A DNA stretch of 5,029 nucleotides, taken from NCBI GenBank assembly GCA_030146725.1, contig JASLBJ010000105.1, forward strand, positions 1 through 5,029, given 5' to 3'. The notes below the pieces were generated by a model. That model made no database searches. It was not told the origin of the DNA and worked only from the letters and a program-made list of their open reading frames with translations. This document shows, piece after piece, positions 1-5,029 of this stretch (position 1 is the stretch's first letter; each line of letters begins with the position of its first letter). The DNA is from Sphingomicrobium sp. (GTDB lineage Bacteria; Pseudomonadota; Alphaproteobacteria; Sphingomonadales; Sphingomonadaceae). The position numbers were made by a program, and so were the translations under genes.

Positions 1-559
<559 letters not shown>

Positions 560-571
560 AGTGGACCACAT

Positions 572-632
572 GAGAGCGCCAGCTGTCCGGGAGGTTGCCC
601 GGCCTGGCCTCTCAAGGCCGCTCTCCCGGACA
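572..632. other. Nested hairpin with two competing pairings in the rpoC 3' untranslated region
   Basis: A perfect 10-bp inverted repeat pairs 584-593 (TGTCCGGGAG) with 623-632 (CTCCCGGACA). Inside it, GGCCT (606-610) can pair with AGGCC (615-619) around a 4-base loop. An alternative 7-bp pairing joins 572-578 (GAGAGCG) with 619-625 (CGCTCTC); it shares bases with the outer stem and would exclude it. There is no T-run directly after the structure, so it is not a classical terminator by itself. It sits between the rpoC stop and the strong terminator at 636-671 and may stabilise the 3' end of the message or act as part of a tandem terminator; this is inference. Confidence 0.55.
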
Positions 633-635
633 CAT

Positions 636-671
636 AAAAAAACCCCGCCGGCGCAAACCGGCGGGGTTTTT
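636..671. terminator. Bidirectional intrinsic terminator between rpoC and the entericidin gene
   Basis: A perfect 14-bp inverted repeat pairs 638-651 (AAAAACCCCGCCGG) with 658-671 (CCGGCGGGGTTTTT) around a 6-base loop (CGCAAA). In the plus direction the GC stem is followed by five T residues. In the minus direction it is followed by the complement of seven A residues (636-642). It lies 93 bases after the rpoC stop and 71 bases after the minus-strand entericidin stop, so one structure can end both converging transcripts. Confidence 0.92.
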
Positions 672-742
672 CCATATGCACTTGCGGGCCGGTCGACCTG
701 AGCCTTGCGGGCCCGCTGTCGCCTGCCGATCAGCGCATCAGA

Positions 743-868
743 TCAGGTGTTCTTGTCGACCTCGTTGGCGACGCTGTTCACGTCCGCGGCTGCGCCACGA
801 ACGGTGTTGCACGCGGCCACGGTGAGCGACCCGCCGATCAGTACTACGGTCATCAGCTTGCGAATCAT
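743..868 (-). CDS. Entericidin A/B-family small lipoprotein (41 aa)
   Basis: This 41-residue protein starts at ATG 866-868 and stops at TGA 743-745. The N-terminus is a lipoprotein signal: M-I-R-K, then a hydrophobic core (LMTVVLIGGSLTV), then the lipobox V-A-A-C with the lipidated cysteine at residue 20. The mature part is about 22 residues and begins CNTVRGAAADV, which closely resembles the CNTVxGxGxD start of E. coli entericidins (ecnA/ecnB family). It ends in polar, charged residues (N-E-V-D-K-N-T). The family consists of small cell-envelope lipoproteins; in E. coli EcnB is a stationary-phase bacteriolytic lipoprotein and EcnA its antidote, but for most alphaproteobacterial members the role is unknown, and toxin activity should not be assumed. 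Position +2 after Cys is Asn, not Asp, so outer-membrane sorting is likely. An AGGAG Shine-Dalgarno and a candidate EcfG promoter lie just upstream. The gene is too short for usual ORF cut-offs and could be missed. Confidence 0.9.
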   Translation of the reverse strand: MIRKLMTVVLIGGSLTVAACNTVRGAAADVNSVANEVDKNT

Positions 869-874
869 GCTACT

Positions 875-879
875 CTCCT
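875..879 (-). promoter_or_regulatory. Ribosome binding site of the entericidin gene
   Basis: On the minus strand AGGAG (within GAGGAGAG) stands six bases before the ATG at 868. This spacing is near ideal and supports both the start choice and the reality of this very short gene. Confidence 0.8.
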
Positions 880-897
880 CGTCTTACTCCATGGAAG

Positions 898-922
898 AAC
901 GTCATAGCCTGCAAACGGCTCC
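898..922 (-). promoter_or_regulatory. Candidate EcfG (general stress response) promoter for the entericidin gene
   Basis: On the minus strand the -35 element GGAGC (918-922) is followed by exactly 16 bases and then the -10 element CGTT (898-901). The alphaproteobacterial EcfG sigma-factor consensus is GGAAC, 16-17 bases, CGTT, so there is one mismatch. Transcription would start near 890, giving a leader of about 20 bases that just includes the Shine-Dalgarno at 875-879. The geometry fits well. No convincing sigma-70 pair was found here. Stress control of entericidins has precedent: E. coli ecnB responds to sigma-S. Confidence 0.6.
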
Positions 923-962
923 ATTGCGCAGCCGTAATTTTCGACAAGGTAGCGGAATGGGC

Positions 963-1757
963 CTAAATTGCTACAGGGGCGGCAATGTGCGGGTGCGGCT
1001 CGTACGCCTCAAAGGCGAAATCCTCGGGTTCATAATCGAACAGTGACTGTCCCCGATCCTTGAGGATCAGCTGCGGCAGAGACCGCGGCTCGCGTGCCAG
1101 CTGCAGCCGCGCCTGCTCGAGATGGTTGGAATAAAGGTGCACGTCGCCCCCGGTCCACACGAATGTCCCCGGCTCGAGCCCGCACTCCCGCGCGAGCATA
1201 TGCGTCAGCAGGGCATAGCTTGCGATGTTGAACGGCACGCCAAGGAAGAAATCCGCACTGCGCTGGTAAAGCTGGAGATTGAGCCGCCCGGCCGCGACCT
1301 GGGTCTGGAACAGGCAGTGGCACGGCGCCAGCGCCATCGCCCCGAGCTCGCCCGGGTTCCACGCAGTGACGATCTGGCGGCGCGAGTAGGGATCACGGCG
1401 GATCAGCTCGACCAGTCCGGCAATCTGGTCTATGTGGGCCCCGTCCGCGGCTTCCCACGCCCGCCATTGCTTGCCGTAGACCGGCCCGAGATCGCCGTTC
1501 TCGTCGGCCCACTCGTCCCAGATGCTGACCTTGCGCTCGTTGAGCCAGCGCGTGTTGGTGTCGCCTCGAAGGAACCACAACAATTCGACGATGATCGATC
1601 GCAGGTGAAGCTTCTTGGTCGTCAGCAGCGGGAAGCCCCGGCCGAGGTCGAACCGCAGCTGCGCCCCGAACAGCGACAGCGTACCGGTGCCGGTCCGGTC
1701 CTGCTGCTCGACGCCCTCGTCGAGGATGCGCTGCATCAGTTCTAAGTATTGCTGCAT
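963..1757 (-). CDS. thyA: Thymidylate synthase (264 aa)
   Basis: This enzyme methylates dUMP to dTMP in the cytoplasm, using 5,10-methylenetetrahydrofolate as both carbon donor and reductant and releasing dihydrofolate. The length (264) equals that of E. coli ThyA, and the residues fall at the same numbers: Arg21 in DRTGTGT; Arg126-Arg127 in DPYSRRQIV; the catalytic nucleophile Cys146 in LAPCHCLF; Arg166, Ser167 and Asp169 in QLYQRSAD; Asn177 in GVPFNIASY; His207 and Tyr209 in [10 protein letters not shown]. The C-terminus is the canonical A-P-V-A-I. The start M-Q-Q-Y-L-E-L at 1757 matches the family. The frame stays open to another ATG at 1898, but that 47-residue extension has no counterpart in the family and crosses the likely promoter. 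The Shine-Dalgarno is weak (AGG at 1767-1769, nine bases before the ATG). A folA gene, a frequent neighbour, does not follow; the next co-directional gene is the entericidin one, 94 bases on and with its own promoter. Confidence 0.98.
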   Translation of the reverse strand: MQQYLELMQRILDEGVEQQDRTGTGTLSLFGAQLRFDLGRGFPLLTTKKLHLRSIIVELLWFLRGDTNTRWLNERKVSIWDEWADENGDLGPVYGKQWRAWEAADGAHIDQIAGLVELIRRDPYSRRQIVTAWNPGELGAMALAPCHCLFQTQVAAGRLNLQLYQRSADFFLGVPFNIASYALLTHMLARECGLEPGTFVWTGGDVHLYSNHLEQARLQLAREPRSLPQLILKDRGQSLFDYEPEDFAFEAYEPHPHIAAPVAI

Positions 1758-1802
1758 CGCAAGATGCCTAGCCAAGCCACGCAGGAATTCAATGCGACTT
1801 GC

Positions 1803-1830
1803 AATATATTGATATTTGTAGTTAATCCAA
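1803..1830 (-). promoter_or_regulatory. Probable sigma-70 promoter of thyA
   Basis: On the minus strand TTGGAT (1825-1830) is followed by a 16-base spacer and TATATT (1803-1808), within a conspicuous AT-rich island in an otherwise GC-rich region. The start of transcription would be near 1796, leaving a leader of about 39 bases to the ATG at 1757. This placement supports the 264-residue form of ThyA. Confidence 0.6.
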
Positions 1831-1883
1831 GTGAACGTTTGTCCGATGACGTGTCTGTCGAGACTCGCCGCGGGGTTCACCGT

Positions 1884-1911
1884 TTGCTTGCTCGGCACGA
1901 TGTCGTAAAAG
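1884..1911 (+). promoter_or_regulatory. Weak candidate promoter ahead of the small ORF at 1925
   Basis: TTGCTT (1884-1889) and TAAAAG (1906-1911) are 16 bases apart on the plus strand. Transcription would start near 1918, only about seven bases before the ATG at 1925, so the message would be nearly leaderless and would omit the weak GGA at 1915-1917. The match may be chance. Confidence 0.2.
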
Positions 1912-1924
1912 ATTGGAAACCGAG

Positions 1925-2044
1925 ATGAGCACCCAGCCTGTGTGGAAGAAACTGCCGTGGATCAAACCGGCCGTTCGCGATATCCCGGTATCGCAGGCAC
2001 TGATCGAAGCGATCCTCGCGCAGGCTGCAAGGCACCGCCGATAA
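1925..2044 (+). CDS. Possible small hypothetical protein (39 aa)
   Basis: I do not recognise a family. The ORF runs from ATG 1925-1927 to TAA 2042-2044 and encodes 39 residues: a Trp/Lys/Pro-rich first half ([15 protein letters not shown]), then a short probable helix rich in Ala, Ile and Leu, and a basic end (R-H-R-R). There is no signal peptide or membrane segment. Third codon positions are about 72 percent G or C against about 49 percent at second positions, the pattern expected of real coding sequence in a GC-rich genome. Against it are its short length and the weak ribosome site (GGA at 1915-1917, or GAG touching the ATG). It is divergent from thyA and 100 bases before the RadC-like gene. 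It could be a genuine small protein, a decayed gene end, or chance. Confidence 0.4.
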   Translation: MSTQPVWKKLPWIKPAVRDIPVSQALIEAILAQAARHRR

Positions 2045-2071
2045 TGGGTACCCTCCGCTGACCAAGCCGGA

Positions 2072-2092
2072 ATGGACCCACCTTCGGTCCAT
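2072..2092. other. Perfect 7-bp hairpin between the small ORF and the RadC-like gene
   Basis: ATGGACC (2072-2078) pairs with GGTCCAT (2086-2092) around a 7-base loop (CACCTTC). No T-run follows on either strand, so a classical terminator is unlikely. It could be a copy of a dispersed palindromic element, a protein-binding site, or structure in the leader of the gene at 2145. Confidence 0.45.
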
Positions 2093-2144
2093 AAGCGACG
2101 CGGTTCAAGTGGCGCCCCACCCCGTACCCCAGTAGCTTGCCGGC

Positions 2145-2549
2145 ATGCGATACCAGCGTGCCGAACCTGCCCTGAAGCTCGATGGCTTTGCCGCCGCCCG
2201 GTCCTATTTTGCCGGCTGCTTCGCCGATGCCAATCCCGGTCGTGAGACCCTGTGGGTCGCCCATGTCGACGAACAAGCCCGCTGCCTGCACCTGTCGCGT
2301 CACGACGGAGATGCGTCAGCCACGGACTTCCCGCTGCGGTCGATCATCGCCGATGCGGCGACGCACGGCAGCGCCGGGATCCTCATCGCCCACAACCATC
2401 CAAGCGGCGACGCCCGACCAAGCGATTCGGACTGCCGCGCGACCCGCCGGCTGGCCACCGCCGCAGAAGCGCTCGACTGCACGCTCGTCGACCATCTGGT
2501 ATTCGGCGGCCGCGAGTGCAGCAGCTTTCGCCGCCTCGGCCTGCTCTAA
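2145..2549 (+). CDS. Stand-alone RadC-like JAB/JAMM domain protein (134 aa)
   Basis: This protein is the MPN/JAB domain found at the C-terminus of RadC-family proteins, without the N-terminal helix-hairpin-helix part; full RadC is about 220 residues. The metal-binding JAMM signature is intact: His83 and His85 in IAHNHPSGD, then Ser93 and Asp96 in P-S-D-S-D. Glu34 in R-E-T-L-W-V is the likely fourth JAMM residue. The segment written P-R-E in typical RadC reads P-L-R-S here. The end (DHLVFGG, then SSFRRLGLL) is also typical of RadC. The JAMM fold binds zinc and in other families is a peptidase, but the function of RadC proteins is unsettled, and the old DNA-repair label rests on weak evidence. 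A stop at 2133-2135 in frame leaves ATG 2145 as the only reasonable start; no Shine-Dalgarno is visible. The stop codon overlaps that of the convergent methyltransferase gene. Confidence 0.9.
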   Translation: MRYQRAEPALKLDGFAAARSYFAGCFADANPGRETLWVAHVDEQARCLHLSRHDGDASATDFPLRSIIADAATHGSAGILIAHNHPSGDARPSDSDCRATRRLATAAEALDCTLVDHLVFGGRECSSFRRLGLL

Positions 2550-3265
2550 AGCTTGCAGCGCCTGATCGCCGACGGCTGCGGCCGCGGCCGGGCGACCCTG
2601 AACGACGCGAAATAGGCATCCCCGCCGACCAGCGGCACCTGCCGGACCCGCTCGAGCCCGACCGCGGCGAACTCGCACGCAAGCAGCGCGGGCGGAATCC
2701 CGTGCTGCTTGGTCGGGCGGTTGGAATCGACCACGACCACTTCGCCGCCCGGCTTGAGCCCCTCGCGCAGGTGCCACAGGAACTCGTACGGCGATTCAAC
2801 CTCATGATACATGTGGACGAGCAGCACCCGGTCGAACGATCGCGGCGGCAGCATCGGGTCCTCGGGCTTGCCCAGCCGCACCGCCACATTGTCGAGACTC
2901 TCGCGCTGGACCCGCTGGATCAGCAGATTGTGCGTCTGGGGAACGATATCTGTCGCCAGGACCCGCCCCCGCCGTCCGACCGCGGGCGACAGCCGGATCG
3001 TGTAATAGCCCTCGCCGGCGCCGATGTCGGCAACCCACATGCCCGGCGCGATGCCTGCCAGCCGCATCACCTGGTCGGCCTCTCCCACCCGGTCGCGCGC
3101 ATCCTCGGTCGAGAAGCTGTCGCTGACGATCGGCGCAACTGGCCGGTGCGCCTTCGGGAATCTCTGCTCGACAGGTTCAGCCCCGCGGCAAGATGCCAGC
3201 ACGGCTACCACGACCAGTACCCAGCCGCCGCTCTTCTTCAGGACGGAGAGCGGCCTACTCCACAT
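2546..3265 (-). CDS. Class I SAM-dependent methyltransferase with lipoprotein signal peptide (239 aa)
   Basis: The N-terminus (residues 1-26) is a lipoprotein signal: basic residues, a hydrophobic core ([13 protein letters not shown]) and a lipobox L-A-S-C with Cys26. The next residue is Arg, so outer-membrane sorting is plausible. From about residue 55 follows a Rossmann methyltransferase domain. Motif I is [12 protein letters not shown] (78-89), the acidic residue after strand two is Asp106 (LATDI), a motif IV-like segment is [13 protein letters not shown] (144-156), and [11 protein letters not shown] (170-180) is the usual later strand. The substrate is unknown. There is no N-P-P-Y motif, so it is not PrmC, the release-factor methylase. 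Exported proteins with this fold are known in Proteobacteria (COG4798 is similar in my memory), but how they would reach SAM is unclear. The ATG at 3263-3265 lies inside the end of prfB, 11 bases overlapping; GAGG six bases before it could serve as ribosome site. Translational coupling to prfB is likely. Confidence 0.88.
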   Translation of the reverse strand: MWSRPLSVLKKSGGWVLVVVAVLASCRGAEPVEQRFPKAHRPVAPIVSDSFSTEDARDRVGEADQVMRLAGIAPGMWVADIGAGEGYYTIRLSPAVGRRGRVLATDIVPQTHNLLIQRVQRESLDNVAVRLGKPEDPMLPPRSFDRVLLVHMYHEVESPYEFLWHLREGLKPGGEVVVVDSNRPTKQHGIPPALLACEFAAVGLERVRQVPLVGGDAYFASFRVARPRPQPSAIRRCKL

Positions 3266-4382
3266 CCTCGACCTCGACCCGTTCGCCCGTCACCCGCTGC
3301 GACAAGGCCGCGGCCATGAACCGGTCGAGCTCGCCGTCCAGCACATCGCCCGGCGCGGTCGAAGTCACCCCCGTGCGCAGATCCTTGACCAGCTGGTAAG
3401 GCTGCAGGACGTAACTGCGGATCTGGTGCCCCCAGCCGATGTCGGTCTTGTTCGCCGCGGTGACATCGGCCTCGGCCTCGCGCTTCTGCAGCTCGGCCTC
3501 GTACAGCCTGGCGCGAAGCTGGTTCATCGCCTCGGCCTTGTTCTTGTGCTGCGATCGCTGATTCTGGCACTGCACAACGATGTTGGTCGGCAAATGCGTG
3601 ATCCGCACCGCACTGTCGGTGGTATTGATGTGCTGCCCGCCCGCCCCCGACGCGCGATAGGTGTCGATCCTCAGCTCGCTTTCGACGATCTCGATGTCGA
3701 TATTCTCGTCGACCACCGGATAGACCCACACGCTCGCGAAACTGGTGTGCCGCCGAGCCGCCGAATCATACGGGCTGATCCGCACCAGCCGGTGGACCCC
3801 GCTCTCGGTCTTGGCATAGCCATAGGCGTTCTCGCCCTTGAGCATCAGCGTCGTCGACTTGATCCCCGCCTGCTCGCCCGCGTGATGATCGATCAGCTCG
3901 ACCTTCATCCCCCGCCGCTCGCCCCAGCGCTGGTACATCCGCGCAAGCATCCCCGCCCAGTCCTGGCTCTCGGTCCCGCCGGCGCCGGCATTGACCTCGA
4001 TATAGGTGTCGTTGCCGTCGGCTTCCCCGGCGAGCAGCGCCGCGACCTTGTCGCGCTCGGCCCGCTCGGCAAGCTCGGCAAGGCTCGCCAGCGCATCCTC
4101 GACCATCGACTGGTCGCCCTCGGCCTCGGCCATCTCCATCAGTTCGGTCGTGTCCGCCAGTTCGCTCTCGATCGCGCGAGTCGCGCTGATCGCCTCGTCC
4201 AGCCGCCGCCGCTCGCGCATCACCGCCTGCGCCGCCTTGGGGTCCTCCCACAGGCTGCTGTCCTCGACCTGCGCGTTGAGCTCGTCGAGCCGCCGCAGCG
4301 CGCGATCCCACTCGAGGAAGCGGCGAAGCAGCGCGACGGCGGCATTGATCTGATCGACATGGGCTTGCGCTTCGGCGCGCAT
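3255..4382 (-). CDS. prfB: Peptide chain release factor 2 (375 aa)
   Basis: RF2 recognises UAA and UGA stop codons in the ribosomal A site and triggers release of the finished peptide. The N-terminal helical domain covers about residues 1-110, then the core domain begins at [20 protein letters not shown] (126-145). The stop-codon recognition tripeptide sits at 203-205 and reads S-P-Y, where E. coli RF2 has S-P-F, followed by [17 protein letters not shown]. The catalytic GGQ is at 248-250 in [17 protein letters not shown], and its glutamine is normally methylated by PrmC. The C-terminus is acidic (E-V-E-D-V-E). Length is normal for the family. The frame is continuous: the region matching the E. 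coli programmed frameshift (residues 19-28, [10 protein letters not shown]) has no in-frame TGA or slippery site, so E. coli-type autoregulation is absent. ATG at 4382 is supported by GGAG eight bases upstream. The gene lies 77 bases after mrcA on the same strand and overlaps the methyltransferase gene. Confidence 0.98.
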   Translation of the reverse strand: MRAEAQAHVDQINAAVALLRRFLEWDRALRRLDELNAQVEDSSLWEDPKAAQAVMRERRRLDEAISATRAIESELADTTELMEMAEAEGDQSMVEDALASLAELAERAERDKVAALLAGEADGNDTYIEVNAGAGGTESQDWAGMLARMYQRWGERRGMKVELIDHHAGEQAGIKSTTLMLKGENAYGYAKTESGVHRLVRISPYDSAARRHTSFASVWVYPVVDENIDIEIVESELRIDTYRASGAGGQHINTTDSAVRITHLPTNIVVQCQNQRSQHKNKAEAMNQLRARLYEAELQKREAEADVTAANKTDIGWGHQIRSYVLQPYQLVKDLRTGVTSTAPGDVLDGELDRFMAAALSQRVTGERVEVEDVE

Positions 4383-4390
4383 GATGTTCG

Positions 4391-4394
4391 CTCC
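4391..4394 (-). promoter_or_regulatory. Ribosome binding site of prfB
   Basis: GGAG on the minus strand stands eight bases before the ATG at 4382. It fixes the prfB start, because the same reading frame stays open far upstream, antiparallel to nothing but overlapping the end of mrcA in another frame. Confidence 0.65.
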
Positions 4395-4401
4395 ATCGGT
4401 G

Positions 4402-4447
4402 CCGCCGCGGGTTCGCGGCGGGATATCCTTGCCTGGCCCACCGGGCC
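4402..4447 (-). other. Two GC-rich hairpins in the mrcA-prfB gap
   Basis: In transcription order (minus strand), the first hairpin is a 5-bp stem pairing 4443-4447 with 4435-4439 around a 3-base loop. The second is a perfect 8-bp stem pairing 4414-4421 (CGCGGCGG on plus) with 4402-4409 (CCGCCGCG) around a GGTT/AACC loop. Neither is followed by a T-run on the minus strand. The second ends seven bases before the prfB Shine-Dalgarno. They could pause RNA polymerase, protect the prfB message, or affect ribosome access; no terminator is evident, so read-through from mrcA into prfB is possible. Confidence 0.5.
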
Positions 4448-4459
4448 GCGGCCTGCCTG

Positions 4460-5029
4460 TTAGGTGTTCGGGGCCGGTTGCGGCAAGCTCGGCGCGGGCG
4501 CAGGCGCGGGCTGCGGTGCCGGAGCCGGAGCCTGGACCGGATCGCGCGCCGGCGGCGCCGTCCGCCGGGCTGCAGCCGCTCGCGGCCGGCTCCTCTCCGC
4601 CGCCGCCGCGGCCTGCCGAGCGGGGCGCGCCCGTGCCGCATTGCCGAAATCCCCGCGATACGCGCCGCCGCTTGCGGTCCGGAACGACCGGCGCGCTTCG
4701 GTCTGCGGCTGGAACGCCTCCCAGATCACCGACGACTTGGGATCCTCGGTCACCGGGAAGCTGCCGAGCACACGGCGGCCGCTGCCGCGATCGACCCGCA
4801 CCCAGCGGATCCCCGCGGGCGCCACGAACGGCACCTTGGGCATGTCCTTGAGCGCGGCCTGCGCCCACTGCTTGAAGATCGGCGCCGCGATCCGCCCGCC
4901 CTGGGCATAGCCGCCCATGCTGCGCGGCTGGTCGTAGCCAAGGTAGACGCCGGCAACGACCTCGGGCGACCCGCCGACGAACCACACGTTGGTCGGGCCG
5001 CTGGTGGTCCCGGTCTTGCCGAACAATGG
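4460..5029 (-). CDS. mrcA: Penicillin-binding protein 1A, C-terminal part (5' end outside window)
   Basis: This is the last 189 residues of a bifunctional class A penicillin-binding protein, which polymerises and cross-links peptidoglycan at the periplasmic face of the inner membrane. The third transpeptidase motif, K-T-G-T-T, is at partial residues 5-9 ([19 protein letters not shown]), followed by [17 protein letters not shown] and [17 protein letters not shown], the usual end of the transpeptidase domain in PBP1A. The S-x-x-K and S-x-N motifs and the glycosyltransferase domain would be upstream, outside the window. After about residue 125 comes a long low-complexity tail: first Ala/Arg-rich, then Pro/Ala repeats, ending P-A-P-N-T before TAA at 4460-4462. 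The first codon in the window is CCA (Pro), and the TTG that follows is an internal leucine, not a start. prfB follows on the same strand. The symbol could equally be ponA or pbp1A. Confidence 0.95.
   Translation of the reverse strand, partial: PLFGKTGTTSGPTNVWFVGGSPEVVAGVYLGYDQPRSMGGYAQGGRIAAPIFKQWAQAALKDMPKVPFVAPAGIRWVRVDRGSGRRVLGSFPVTEDPKSSVIWEAFQPQTEARRSFRTASGGAYRGDFGNAARARPARQAAAAAERSRPRAAAARRTAPPARDPVQAPAPAPQPAPAPAPSLPQPAPNT

Larger units (their letters stand above)
1758..2144. other. Intergenic stretch between thyA and the RadC-like gene
   Basis: These 387 bases separate two divergent established genes. The left part holds the thyA promoter (1803-1830). The middle holds a possible 39-codon plus-strand ORF (1925-2044). 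The right part holds a perfect 7-bp hairpin (2072-2092) and no clear promoter or Shine-Dalgarno for the gene at 2145. No RNA gene was recognised. Open frames on the minus strand across 1877-2303 resemble no family I know and mostly overlap the RadC-like coding region or the promoter zone. Confidence 0.6.

Noticed and set aside
915..935. A 6-bp hairpin (ACGGCT/AGCCGT, 9-base loop) after thyA as its terminator.
   Set aside because: The stem is short, the loop long, and only three T residues follow on the minus strand; it also overlaps the better-supported EcfG -35 box.
705..1046. A 113-codon plus-strand ORF across the entericidin gene.
   Set aside because: It covers the entericidin gene, its promoter and the thyA end in antisense; the minus-strand gene has a ribosome site and clear lipoprotein homology.
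1122..1745. A 207-codon plus-strand ORF opposite thyA.
   Set aside because: It is the antisense shadow of a gene with full catalytic-residue support.
1877..2303. Two overlapping minus-strand ORFs (1877-2092 and 1962-2303).
   Set aside because: No family resemblance, and no ribosome site was identified; the second overlaps the start of the RadC-like gene in antisense.
2546..3265. The methyltransferase as PrmC, the RF2 glutamine methylase, because it sits next to prfB.
   Set aside because: It lacks the N-P-P-Y active-site motif, has a lipoprotein signal, and PrmC acts in the cytoplasm.
2252..3319. A 355-codon plus-strand ORF.
   Set aside because: It is an out-of-frame shadow of the RadC-like gene and antisense to the methyltransferase; its Arg/Pro-rich translation resembles no family.
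3024..4463. A 479-codon plus-strand ORF opposite prfB.
   Set aside because: It is the antisense shadow of prfB in a GC-rich genome, where stop codons are rare in that frame; it begins inside the methyltransferase gene.
3255..4985. A 576-codon open frame including prfB with a long N-terminal extension.
   Set aside because: The extra 201 codons overlap the PBP1A gene in another frame and are Arg/Ala-rich nonsense; the RF2 homology and the GGAG site place the start at 4382.

Overview
This is a GC-rich, densely packed chromosomal window from an alphaproteobacterium. Sphingomonadales (Sphingomonas or a relative) is the best guess. The grounds are the protein resemblances (RF2, PBP1A and beta-prime C-termini), a short stand-alone RadC-type JAB protein, and a candidate EcfG-type stress promoter. 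The family-level assignment is inference, since no 16S rRNA or other marker is present. The content is mostly housekeeping: no mobile element, CRISPR array, tRNA or rRNA was seen, and I do not see a wholly new system.

Layout: (1) Bases 1-544 are the 3' end of rpoC on the plus strand. (2) Bases 545-742 hold a nested hairpin and then a strong, symmetric, probably bidirectional intrinsic terminator that separates rpoC from the convergent genes. (3) A 41-residue entericidin-type lipoprotein gene (743-868, minus) has a clear Shine-Dalgarno and, in the right place, a near-consensus alphaproteobacterial general-stress promoter. (4) thyA (963-1757, minus) starts at 1757; a longer reading frame runs through its promoter and should not be annotated. 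(5) Bases 1758-2144 are mostly non-coding, with the thyA promoter, a possible 39-residue plus-strand gene (1925-2044) and a perfect 7-bp hairpin. (6) A stand-alone RadC-like JAB/JAMM protein (2145-2549, plus) meets a minus-strand gene tail to tail, with overlapping stop codons. (7) A minus-strand block reads mrcA (PBP1A, C-terminal part only, 4460-5029), then prfB (RF2, 3255-4382), then a methyltransferase with a lipoprotein signal (2546-3265). The last two overlap by 11 bases.

Functionally the genes cover transcription (RpoC), translation termination (RF2), dTMP synthesis (ThyA), cell-wall synthesis (PBP1A) and envelope lipoproteins (entericidin, exported methyltransferase). They do not form one pathway. 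The points most worth a second look are the stress promoter before the entericidin gene, the apparently exported SAM methyltransferase coupled to prfB, the frameshift-free RF2 with SPY in place of SPF, and the unassigned small ORF and hairpins in the gaps.
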